8,353 nt of DNA, taken from positions 1 to 8,353 of the forward strand of contig JAGCEE010000231.1 in NCBI GenBank assembly GCA_017650795.1, in the 5' to 3' direction. A program made the translations under genes and the position numbers. This stretch comes from Clostridia bacterium. GTDB lineage: Bacteria; Bacillota; Clostridia; Christensenellales; UBA1242. Positions 1 through 6,222 of the stretch are shown here, piece after piece. The notes under the pieces were generated by a model, which worked only from the letters and a program-made list of their open reading frames with translations, did not search any database and had not been told where the DNA came from. Each line of letters begins with the position of its first letter. Within the stretch, counting starts at the first letter, position 1.

Positions 1-193
1 AATCCAATTTTTTCTGCTCATCACAAAGAGTGTTATATGCCTCGTTGATTTCAACCGTTTTTTGCTGTGCAAACTCTTTATCACCCTCGTATATATCTGG
101 GTGGTATTTTTTTAGCAAAGATAAATATGCCGATTTAATTTGTTTTAAATCTGCATTAACCCCAACTCCCAAAACTTCATAATAATTTTTCAT
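1..193 (-). CDS. J-domain (DnaJ-like) protein, N-terminal part
   Basis: Partial gene running off the left edge of the window; 64 codons are visible. The N-terminus, MKNYYEVLGV, followed by helices and the invariant HPD motif at residues 31-33 (in KKYHPDIY), is a J-domain. J-domains bind an Hsp70 (DnaK) partner and stimulate its ATPase through HPD. The later part (VEINEAYNTL) fits helix III/IV of the domain. Since only the J-domain is visible, I cannot tell a full DnaJ (G/F-rich, zinc fingers) from a short J-domain protein; no gene symbol is given. The start is the only ATG that gives a complete J-domain N-terminus. There is no Shine-Dalgarno sequence before it, and a very good promoter ends only 7 bases upstream, so the mRNA is probably leaderless. 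It lies after the clpX terminator on the same strand and is its own transcription unit. Confidence 0.93.
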   Translation of the reverse strand, partial: MKNYYEVLGVGVNADLKQIKSAYLSLLKKYHPDIYEGDKEFAQQKTVEINEAYNTLCDEQKKLD

Positions 194-200
194 TTGTTAT

Positions 201-229
201 ATTATAACACTAACATTTAATTTTGTCAA
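201..229 (-). promoter_or_regulatory. Promoter of the J-domain gene (near-consensus, extended -10)
   Basis: On the minus strand a perfect -35 TTGACA (224-229) is separated by exactly 17 bp from a perfect -10 TATAAT (201-206). The -10 is preceded by TGT, an extended -10 element. The expected start point is about position 194, one base before the ATG at 193. This is a sigma-A type promoter of maximal consensus quality; that it drives the J-domain gene is inferred from position. Confidence 0.9.
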
Positions 230-241
230 AAAAAGACAAAA
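221..241 (-). promoter_or_regulatory. Inverted repeat over the -35 box, possible operator
   Basis: TTTTGTC (221-227) and GACAAAA (235-241) form perfect 7-bp arms around an A7 spacer, and the -35 box lies inside the left half. A dyad here could bind a repressor or activator. It could also be chance, because the arms are AT-rich and short. It matches neither the CIRCE element nor a CtsR box that might be expected at a chaperone gene. Confidence 0.35.
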
Positions 242-395
242 TGAAAAGACATTGTGCTAAAATTAAAAAAAGTATTATTAAAAATATTACATTTATGTAT
301 TAAACTAAAATAATGCCATTGCAAAACAATCTTGCTTTATAAAATAAAAAAAATGATTATTTTGTTAAAATATAAATATTTTTTTTGGTAATTTT
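242..395. other. AT-rich intergenic spacer, no gene seen
   Basis: This stretch lies between the J-domain promoter and the clpX terminator. It is almost all A and T, with no open frame preceded by a ribosome binding site, no recognisable RNA gene and no promoter of the quality seen elsewhere in the window. Confidence 0.6.
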
Positions 396-426
396 AAAAA
401 AATACGGCAAAATATCCGTATTTTTT
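396..426 (-). terminator. Intrinsic terminator after clpX
   Basis: Eleven base pairs (397-407 with 416-426; AAAAAATACGG and CCGTATTTTTT) enclose an 8-base loop. On the minus strand the stem is followed by a T-tract, TTTTTTT including the stem end. It lies 11 bases past the clpX stop codon, so it should end the tig-clpP-clpX transcription unit. On the plus strand it is also followed by T-runs, so it could act in both directions, although no plus-strand gene reads into it. Confidence 0.85.
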
Positions 427-437
427 GTTTTTTTTAA

Positions 438-1715
438 TTATTCATTTACAACTGCATCTAATTTCTCTTCGGATTTTTCTCGTATTATTATTGGCTGTTC
501 GTTGTTTGTTATTACCTTTGGAGTTATTACAATTTTTCTTATTGTTTTGTCTTCTGGTGCAGAATACATAACATTAAGCATATGGTCTTCTAGGATTGTT
601 CTTAGTCCTCTTGCCCCTGTTTTTAACTCTATTGCTTTTTGTGCCACAGTTTTTATTGCTTCATCTTCAAACGATAGTTCTATATTATCCATTTCCATCA
701 ATTTTTTATATTGCTTTACAATGGCATTTTGAGGCTGGGTTAAGATTTTTATAAGTGCTTCTTCGTCCAAATCTTTTAATCCGACAACAACCGGAAGTCT
801 GCCAACAAATTCTGGAATTAAACCATATTTTATAAAATCTTGTGGTTGAATTTGTTTAAAGTAGTCTTCTAATTTTTCTTCTTTAACTTTTTTAACACTA
901 GCATTAAAACCAAGCGTGGTTGCCGAAAGTCTATTTTTTATAACCTTATCAAGCCCAACAAATGCACCACCACAAATAAATAATATGTTGGTTGTGTCTA
1001 TTTGAATGTTTTCTTGTTGTGGATGCTTTCTTCCACCCTGTGGTGGAACGGTTGCAACCGTGCTTTCTATTATTTTAAGTAGTGCCTGTTGAACCCCCTC
1101 GCCAGAAACATCACGAGTTATTGAGGTGTTTTCGGTCTTCTTTGTTATTTTATCTATTTCGTCTATATAAATTATTCCACGCTCTGCTTTTTTTATATCG
1201 TAGTCGGCATTTTGAATTAGTTTTAAAAGCACATTTTCTACATCATCTCCAACATAGCCTGCCTGCGTGAGTGTTGTTGCATCTGCTGTTGCAAATGGCA
1301 CTTTTAAAATTCTTGCAAGCGTTTTTGCAAGTAGAGTTTTTCCACATCCGGTTGGACCAACCATTAAAATGTTGCTTTTGTCTATTTCTACAAAATTTTC
1401 TTTGTTTGCCGAATTATCTGCACAATCAGTATTGTAGTTTATTCTTTTATAATGATTATAAACAGCAACGGACAGGACTTTTTTTGCATCGTCTTGACCA
1501 ACAATATATTTATCTAACTCTTTTTTTATTTCGTCTGGTGATGGTAATTCTATTTTTCCAAGTTGTTTGCTCTCACCCGTTTGCCTCATTATGTCACGGC
1601 ATATTTCTACACAATCGTCACAAATAAAAGCCTCGGAATTGGGACTAGAAATCAATTTTTTTGCAAGTCTTTGTGGTTTTCCACAAAAAGAACATCTCAT
1701 ATCTTTGTTTTCCAT
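438..1715 (-). CDS. clpX: ClpX, ATP-dependent unfoldase subunit of ClpXP
   Basis: Hexameric AAA+ unfoldase that recognises tagged or damaged proteins and threads them into ClpP in the cytoplasm. The 425-aa product is of normal family length. The N-terminal zinc-binding domain has C8, C11, C32 and C35. Walker A is GPTGCGKT (120-127) and Walker B IIYIDEID ends at 188. The pore loop is GYVG (153-156), the RKH loop is at 229-231, the arginine finger is in EFVGRLP (R306), and sensor 2 is GARGLR (367-372). The ClpP-docking loop reads LGF (268-270) rather than IGF. I chose ATG 1715 over the in-frame ATG at 1745: it has AGGA five bases upstream, starts just before the zinc domain, and leaves a 13-base gap after clpP instead of an overlap. 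No promoter is seen between clpP and clpX, so the two are co-transcribed, and the terminator at 396-426 follows. Confidence 0.97.
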   Translation of the reverse strand: MENKDMRCSFCGKPQRLAKKLISSPNSEAFICDDCVEICRDIMRQTGESKQLGKIELPSPDEIKKELDKYIVGQDDAKKVLSVAVYNHYKRINYNTDCADNSANKENFVEIDKSNILMVGPTGCGKTLLAKTLARILKVPFATADATTLTQAGYVGDDVENVLLKLIQNADYDIKKAERGIIYIDEIDKITKKTENTSITRDVSGEGVQQALLKIIESTVATVPPQGGRKHPQQENIQIDTTNILFICGGAFVGLDKVIKNRLSATTLGFNASVKKVKEEKLEDYFKQIQPQDFIKYGLIPEFVGRLPVVVGLKDLDEEALIKILTQPQNAIVKQYKKLMEMDNIELSFEDEAIKTVAQKAIELKTGARGLRTILEDHMLNVMYSAPEDKTIRKIVITPKVITNNEQPIIIREKSEEKLDAVVNE

Positions 1716-1728
1716 AAATATCCTTTTT

Positions 1729-2310
1729 TTATGCTCTTTTAACAAATACCTTATCTATTAAGCCATACTCGGCAGCCTCGCTTGCCGTCATGTAGTAGTC
1801 TCTATCGGTATCTTTTTGTATTTTTTCTAGTGGTTGATTACTGTTTTCACTTAGTATTTTGTTTATTTTATCTTTTATTCTTTTTATGTGGTTTGCTTGA
1901 ATTTCTATATCACTTGCCTGACCTTGTGTTCCACCAAGTGGTTGATGAATCATAACCTCGCTGTTTGGAAGTGCAAATCTTTTGCCCTTTGTTCCACTAG
2001 AGAGTAAAAATGCTCCCATAGACGCAGCAAGCCCAACACAGATTGTTGTGACATCGCACTTGATAAAATTCATTGTGTCGTAAATTGCCAGCCCTGCCGA
2101 AACACTGCCACCCGGGCTGTTGATATAAATAGAAATGTCTTTATCGGGGTCTTTGCCCTCTAAAAATATTAGTTGTGCAACCACACTGTTTGCAACCTCG
2201 TCGGTTATTTCGCCAGACAAAAAGATTATTCTGTCCTCTAAAAGTCTGGAATAAATATCATACGACCTCTCACCATTTGTTGTTTGGTCTACCACCATTG
2301 GAATTAACAT
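1729..2310 (-). CDS. clpP: ClpP, ATP-dependent Clp protease proteolytic subunit
   Basis: Serine peptidase forming the tetradecameric chamber that degrades proteins delivered by ClpX or ClpC-type unfoldases. At 193 aa it has the usual length. The catalytic triad is visible: S97 in GLAASMGAF, H122 in EVMIHQPLGG and D171 in TDRDYYM. The oxyanion-region INSPGGSV (63-70) is intact. The N-terminus MLIPMVVDQTTNGERSYDIYSRLL has the start of a normal ClpP, with little or no propeptide. GGAG lies six bases before the ATG and fixes the start. clpX follows after 13 bases and tig precedes by 95 bases, so the gene sits between the chaperone that meets nascent chains and its unfoldase. A hairpin lies in its leader. 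I see no convincing promoter of its own, so it probably depends mainly on read-through from tig. Confidence 0.97.
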   Translation of the reverse strand: MLIPMVVDQTTNGERSYDIYSRLLEDRIIFLSGEITDEVANSVVAQLIFLEGKDPDKDISIYINSPGGSVSAGLAIYDTMNFIKCDVTTICVGLAASMGAFLLSSGTKGKRFALPNSEVMIHQPLGGTQGQASDIEIQANHIKRIKDKINKILSENSNQPLEKIQKDTDRDYYMTASEAAEYGLIDKVFVKRA

Positions 2311-2331
2311 ATTTTTCTCCTATAATTTAAA

Positions 2332-2363
2332 TGGCAAAAAGCTTTTAGATTTGCTCTTTGCCA
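2332..2363 (-). promoter_or_regulatory. Hairpin between tig and clpP
   Basis: On the minus strand TGGCAAAGAGC (2363-2353) pairs with GCTTTTTGCCA (2342-2332), giving 11 pairs including one G-T wobble around a 10-base loop. Only TTTAAATT follows, so it is a weak terminator at best. It ends about 21 bases before the clpP ATG. It could partly end tig transcripts, mark a processing site or protect the clpP-clpX message; the sequence does not decide. Confidence 0.55.
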
Positions 2364-2405
2364 AAATGCTTTTATTTTATTATACACTTTTTTTTGAAAT
2401 TTAAT

Positions 2406-3692
2406 TTAGGCTAATTGGTTGTTTTTTGTAAGAAAATCTACAACTTTATCCATTAAAATGTCGTTTTTAATGTATGCCAAGTTGTCTTCTGTTATTGTCT
2501 TTTTGTAATCTTCAAGGGTTTTGCCATATTTTTTTGCAGTTTCTTCTAGTTTTGCATCAAGTTCTTCATTTGATACATCTAAACCCTCGGCCTTTATGAT
2601 TGCCTCTAAAACAAGCCTTGTTTTAACTGCTTTTTTTGCCTGTTCATTGTAGCCTTCTCTAAAGGTTTTTAAATCGGTATTTGTAAACTTTAAGTAATCG
2701 TCCATTTTTAAACCTTGGTAGCTAAGTCTTGTTTCAAAATCTCTCATAAACAAATCTAGTTGTCTTTCTACAAGTGCTTTTGGAACTTCAAGCGAAGTGC
2801 CCTCTACACACTTATCTAAAAGTCTGTTTTCGTTTTCTCTTTTGATTTTTTGGTCAAGTGATTCTTGAAGGTGTTTTCTAATGTCGGCCTTATACTCTTC
2901 TAATGTTTCAAATTCAGAGGCATTAGATGCAAACTCGTCATTTAATTCTGGAAGTTCTTTGTTTTCAAGTTTGTTAAGTTTAACCTTAAACACAACCGGC
3001 TTACCTTTTAGTTCCTCTGATGGATAGTCGTCTGGGAATTTAACATTTATGTCTTTTTCTTCGCCAATGCCCATGCCAACTATTTGCTCTTCAAAATTAT
3101 CTATAAATGTTTTTGAGCCAAGTTCTAGTCTATAATTTTCTGCCGTTCCGCCGTCAAATTGTTTTTCGCCCAAAAATCCTTTAAAGTCTATTGTTGCAAA
3201 GTCGCCAAGTTTTGCCTTATCGGTCTCTTTGGCCTCAACAAATCTTGCAGACCTTTCTCTTTCTTGATTTAATTGCTTGTCTACTTTTGCTTCGTCTAAT
3301 GTTTCCTTGTATGCTTCTATTGTTAAACCCTTATACTGTCCAAGTTTTACCTCTGGCAAAAGTGGTGCAGTTGCTGTCATAACAACGCCGTTTTCATCAA
3401 ACTTTTCGAATGTTAAACTTGGTTGGTCTATAACTTCCAAATCTTTATTTGCAATTAGAAATGCGCCGTATTCATCATAAAATGCAATATCTAATGCATC
3501 ATCATAAAAAACTCTTTCGCCATAATTTTTTTCTATGATTTTTCTTGGGGCTGCACCTTTTCTAAAACCTTGAATATTAAATTTGGCTTTGTTTTGATTA
3601 TATGCCTTTTCTAAATATTCACTCCATTTTTCTTTTTCGATTGTGATTTTTACTTTTACTTCATTATTTTCTTTGCCTAATAATTCGTACAT
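2406..3692 (-). CDS. tig: Trigger factor, ribosome-associated chaperone and peptidyl-prolyl isomerase
   Basis: Binds near the ribosomal exit tunnel and shields emerging chains. The 428 aa match the family length. The N-terminal ribosome-binding domain (about 1-115) has the signature GFRKG at 42-46, here GFRKGAAPRK. The FKBP-type isomerase domain spans about 163-245 (GDFATIDF, FDGGTAENY, LGSKTFIDNFEEQIVGM). The rest (about 250-428) is the charged, helical chaperone domain, as expected. AAAGGAG lies 10 bases before the ATG, slightly far but clear. The gene has a strong promoter at 3728-3756 with a predicted leader of about 29 bases. It is followed by clpP and clpX, a gene order common in Clostridia-like bacteria, which links folding of new chains to degradation of failed ones. 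Confidence 0.97.
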   Translation of the reverse strand: MYELLGKENNEVKVKITIEKEKWSEYLEKAYNQNKAKFNIQGFRKGAAPRKIIEKNYGERVFYDDALDIAFYDEYGAFLIANKDLEVIDQPSLTFEKFDENGVVMTATAPLLPEVKLGQYKGLTIEAYKETLDEAKVDKQLNQERERSARFVEAKETDKAKLGDFATIDFKGFLGEKQFDGGTAENYRLELGSKTFIDNFEEQIVGMGIGEEKDINVKFPDDYPSEELKGKPVVFKVKLNKLENKELPELNDEFASNASEFETLEEYKADIRKHLQESLDQKIKRENENRLLDKCVEGTSLEVPKALVERQLDLFMRDFETRLSYQGLKMDDYLKFTNTDLKTFREGYNEQAKKAVKTRLVLEAIIKAEGLDVSNEELDAKLEETAKKYGKTLEDYKKTITEDNLAYIKNDILMDKVVDFLTKNNQLA

Positions 3693-3727
3693 TTGTATTT
3701 GTCTCCTTTAAATTTCGTACAGAGAGT

Positions 3728-3756
3728 AATATAGCATACACGACAAAAATATTCAA
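3728..3756 (-). promoter_or_regulatory. Promoter of tig (extended -10)
   Basis: On the minus strand -35 TTGAAT (3751-3756), 17 bp, then TGC and -10 TATATT (3728-3733). The expected start is near 3721, giving a leader of about 29 bases with the Shine-Dalgarno sequence in it. It lies immediately past the terminator of the upstream gene, as expected for the first promoter of the tig-clpP-clpX unit. Confidence 0.85.
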
Positions 3757-3757
3757 G

Positions 3758-3780
3758 AAAAAAAGGCATATTTTTATGCC
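3758..3780 (-). terminator. Intrinsic terminator overlapping the PHP gene stop codon
   Basis: On the minus strand GGCATA (3780-3775) pairs with TATGCC (3770-3765) around AAAA, directly followed by seven T (3764-3758). The TAA stop at 3776-3774 lies within the hairpin, so the last codons and the stop are part of the terminator. It separates the PHP unit from tig, whose -35 box begins two bases downstream. Confidence 0.85.
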
Positions 3781-5462
3781 CCTTTTTCATGTTCTTTGAA
3801 TGTTAATGTAGACACTTTATCAAATGTTGTTTCTCGCTTTCCAATATTTTTGAAATTTATATCTGCAATAAAATTTAAAACTTCCGGATACTTTTCTATT
3901 ATGACTTTATAATTTTCGTGCACGTTTTTTAATTCATTTTTTAATTGTTTAAGATGCAAATATTTAATGTTATCATCAGAATTTCTATATTTATTGGTTA
4001 TTTTTTTTACATCTGGGTATATGCACCTACAATAATCATCTACTTTTATTAGTCGTGTCACCACCGCGAAGCCATCATCAAGTTTGCTTTCAATATACCC
4101 AAACATTGTGTTTAGTTTTTTTAATTGTCCTAAAACCTTTTCTATATCATCACAAAGCTCTTGGTTCTCTTTCATTAATCCTTTTAATATGAGTGATGTT
4201 CTTTTTCTTATTGTATCGATGTTATTAAATAATTGACTCATGGTACTATTTGGAACAATTGCATTTTTATCGTCCACAAATACTGTTTCTCCAAAATCTT
4301 TAACACCATCTTTAAAATGTCTTGCCCCCGAAATTGACGCAATTCTTACATAAAGTTGTTTGGCTTCCAAATTGTCATATAATCTTTTATATTCGTTTTG
4401 AATAGCTACTGAAAGACCATTTCCTATGATTGTATAGGTTGCAAAGTTTTCGCCATGATAATCGCTACCACAGGTTAAAAACATCTTGTGCTTTTTGCAG
4501 GTTTTTATTAATGTGTCATAAAATTTATGTTTAAAATTTGCTTGATGGTACAACTCTATGCCGTCTAATTTTTTGCCTGTTAATTTTTTATAAATACTCA
4601 AAAATTCTTCAAGTATTTGCTCATTTTCACGAACATTGCCTAGAACGCAAGCATCTGTTCCTGGTGTTTTTGTACCACTACCATTTATTACATAATCTAC
4701 TGCATTTCTGTTCATTTTTACTATGCCTGGATGAGCAAGAACGACATCGCCACCCGCATCTTTAACAAGTTTTACAACCTCGGTAAGTTTAAGTCTGCCA
4801 TTTGATGTTGCTTCCTCTATGTATGTTGGAGTGCAATTAAAAAGATATCTAATATTTTTGTTAATTATATCTTTTAGGTCTTGCTCAATGTGTGGAACTT
4901 TGTTTAAATTAAAATAATTTGAGACAATTTTAAACATCTCGTTTTGAAAATCAGCGCCTAGTGGTAATTTTGTTAGTTTTAATAATGTAGAAAATGGAAT
5001 GTATGTGTCATATTTTTCACATATTTCTTTTCTTGCAGCACAAATTTGCAAACCAATGTTATCCTGGCTTGAATGATGCAAGTGAGTCAATAAGCTATAA
5101 GACAAAATTTCGGGATTGGTTGGGTCAAAGTTGTAGCCTAAAAGATGACAACTTATAAATAGTTTTTCGTTTTTGGTGTATGGTCTTGTTTCGTAAAGGG
5201 CGGTGGTAAACTCACACCCAGTTATAAAATCCACATTTGGATATTTGCCAGACTTTAAAAGCTCTTTGGCTTTTATACAGGCAACAACCGAATTATGGTC
5301 AGTAAAACTAATTAGGCACTTTTTGTTTGTGCCACTTTTTTTGTTATACTTTTCTGCATATTTTTGTACTTTTTCTAAAATATGCTCTGGGCTTTCGTCA
5401 CAAAGTTCTTCGTCAGAATACTCAGTATGAATATGCATGTCTATAAAAGAATAATCTTCCAT
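3774..5462 (-). CDS. PHP-domain phosphoesterase-like protein with C-terminal helical extension
   Basis: A PHP-superfamily metal-dependent phosphoesterase. Metal-ligand motifs appear in order: DMHIHTEYSD (H10, H12, D17), FTDHNS (D55, H56), GCEF (E84), CHLLGYNFD (H106), LAHPG (H244) and CGSDYHGE (D334, H336). All are intact, so it is probably catalytic. The order resembles the TrpH/YciV (RNase AM-like) group, with a large helical insert between H106 and H244. That group is usually about 280-300 aa; this protein has 562. Residues from about 345 on carry a charged, partly coiled-coil extension that I do not recognise. No signal peptide or membrane segment is seen, so it is cytoplasmic. AGGAG sits five bases before the ATG and overlaps the TAG stop of the zinc-ribbon gene eight bases upstream, indicating translational coupling. 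The substrate (nucleotide, RNA 5' end or other phosphoester) is unknown. Confidence 0.85.
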   Translation of the reverse strand: MEDYSFIDMHIHTEYSDEELCDESPEHILEKVQKYAEKYNKKSGTNKKCLISFTDHNSVVACIKAKELLKSGKYPNVDFITGCEFTTALYETRPYTKNEKLFISCHLLGYNFDPTNPEILSYSLLTHLHHSSQDNIGLQICAARKEICEKYDTYIPFSTLLKLTKLPLGADFQNEMFKIVSNYFNLNKVPHIEQDLKDIINKNIRYLFNCTPTYIEEATSNGRLKLTEVVKLVKDAGGDVVLAHPGIVKMNRNAVDYVINGSGTKTPGTDACVLGNVRENEQILEEFLSIYKKLTGKKLDGIELYHQANFKHKFYDTLIKTCKKHKMFLTCGSDYHGENFATYTIIGNGLSVAIQNEYKRLYDNLEAKQLYVRIASISGARHFKDGVKDFGETVFVDDKNAIVPNSTMSQLFNNIDTIRKRTSLILKGLMKENQELCDDIEKVLGQLKKLNTMFGYIESKLDDGFAVVTRLIKVDDYCRCIYPDVKKITNKYRNSDDNIKYLHLKQLKNELKNVHENYKVIIEKYPEVLNFIADINFKNIGKRETTFDKVSTLTFKEHEKGA

Positions 5463-5470
5463 GTACTCTC

Positions 5471-6160
5471 CTAATTCAATTTTTGTTGAATATAAGTTTT
5501 TAAATCATCAGACAATTTATATTTTTTGTTTATTTTTTCAAAAAGACTTTTTGCCTGTTGTTGCTTGTTTTGAGCAATTAAGTTTTCTATATAAACAAGA
5601 TTTAAAAATACATTTTTGCTTTCTACAAAATCGTAATAATAATCTATTTGTTTTCTGTTTGTGCTTATACTTTCTTTAATTAGTTCGTACAGTTTTTCGT
5701 ATTTATCGTCATTTTCTTCTTCGCCACCAAGTTCGTCTTGCGATTTTTTGTATTTGCGTATCATTACCTCTTTTAGTTCTATGGCTTTGTTTATTGCTCT
5801 AATGTACTTTTCAAAATCTTTCATTTTTAATAGTACAAGTGAGTATGCCTCTAAGTAGTTTGCCATAATATCGTTTGAATGGTATTCGTAAAGTTCTTTA
5901 TCTATCCCTTTTAGGTATGCATAGTCTAAAAGTTGTTTGTACTCATAACTATCCTTAACATCTGAGCACAGCACGCCCTCTTCACAAGAGATGTCGCTAG
6001 AAATAAAGCCACAATTTGGACATTTGTAAACATATACGTCTTTGTATTTTTTGTAATTATCTAAATCTTTTGAAAGTAGGCTGTAATCTTCCTCGCCTCT
6101 TCTATATTCTCCAAAAATACCACAGGAAGTGCAAAAGCCTTCATCTTCGATAATCTTCAT
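5471..6160 (-). CDS. Zinc-ribbon protein with helical C-terminal region, DUF2225-like
   Basis: A 229-aa cytoplasmic protein of unknown function. Residues 1-65 contain CTSCG (C10, C13) and YKCPNCGF (C47, C50), which should bind one zinc; further cysteines are at 59 and 65. From about residue 75 it is all charged helix with TPR-like spacing (NYLEAYSLVLLKMKDFEKYIRAINKAIELKE) and an acidic linker near 143-152. The layout, with a cysteine pair, a second CPxCG pair and then helical repeats, resembles DUF2225 proteins; that is a judgement by eye. The start has AAAGGGG five bases upstream. It is the first gene of a two-gene unit with the PHP phosphoesterase, whose start is eight bases after its TAG stop, so the two products likely act together, perhaps with this one as adaptor or nucleic-acid/protein-binding partner. 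Confidence 0.75.
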   Translation of the reverse strand: MKIIEDEGFCTSCGIFGEYRRGEEDYSLLSKDLDNYKKYKDVYVYKCPNCGFISSDISCEEGVLCSDVKDSYEYKQLLDYAYLKGIDKELYEYHSNDIMANYLEAYSLVLLKMKDFEKYIRAINKAIELKEVMIRKYKKSQDELGGEEENDDKYEKLYELIKESISTNRKQIDYYYDFVESKNVFLNLVYIENLIAQNKQQQAKSLFEKINKKYKLSDDLKTYIQQKLN

Positions 6161-6178
6161 ACTTTCCCCTTTATATTT

Positions 6179-6207
6179 ATAATAACATACTAATAATAAA
6201 ATTTCAA
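6179..6207 (-). promoter_or_regulatory. Promoter of the zinc-ribbon/PHP unit (extended -10)
   Basis: On the minus strand -35 TTGAAA (6202-6207), 17 bp, TGT, then -10 TATTAT (6179-6184). The start point is predicted near 6172, leaving a leader of only about 12 bases that begins with the Shine-Dalgarno sequence itself (AAAGGGG). It lies in the 62-base gap after mnmA, so the pair can be expressed independently of mnmA. Confidence 0.8.
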
Positions 6208-6217
6208 TATGAAATTT
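6199..6217 (-). other. Weak AT-only hairpin after mnmA
   Basis: AAATTTC (6199-6205) and GAAATTT (6211-6217) are perfect 7-bp arms with a 5-base loop, six bases past the mnmA stop. The stem has one G-C pair and no real T-tract, so termination would be poor. It overlaps the -35 box of the next promoter and could instead be an operator half-site pair or chance. Confidence 0.35.
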
Positions 6218-6222
6218 AAGAC

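Noticed and set aside
194..437. CIRCE or CtsR operators near the chaperone and protease genes
   Set aside because: I looked for the TTAGCACTC/GAGTGCTAA dyad and for tandem GGTCAAA-type heptads upstream of the J-domain gene, tig and clpP and found neither.
385..732. Plus-strand open frame of 115 codons
   Set aside because: It starts inside the clpX terminator and runs antisense to the clpX 3' end. The product is a low-complexity hydrophobic shadow.
1716..1745. Upstream start of clpX adding ten residues and overlapping clpP
   Set aside because: The added residues are not part of the family, and the ATG at 1715 has a well-placed AGGA.
2379..2384. TATAAT on the minus strand as a clpP promoter
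   Set aside because: No -35 resembling TTGACA lies 16-18 bp upstream, and the TG extension seen in the other promoters is not in the right register. It could be a weak promoter but is not supported.
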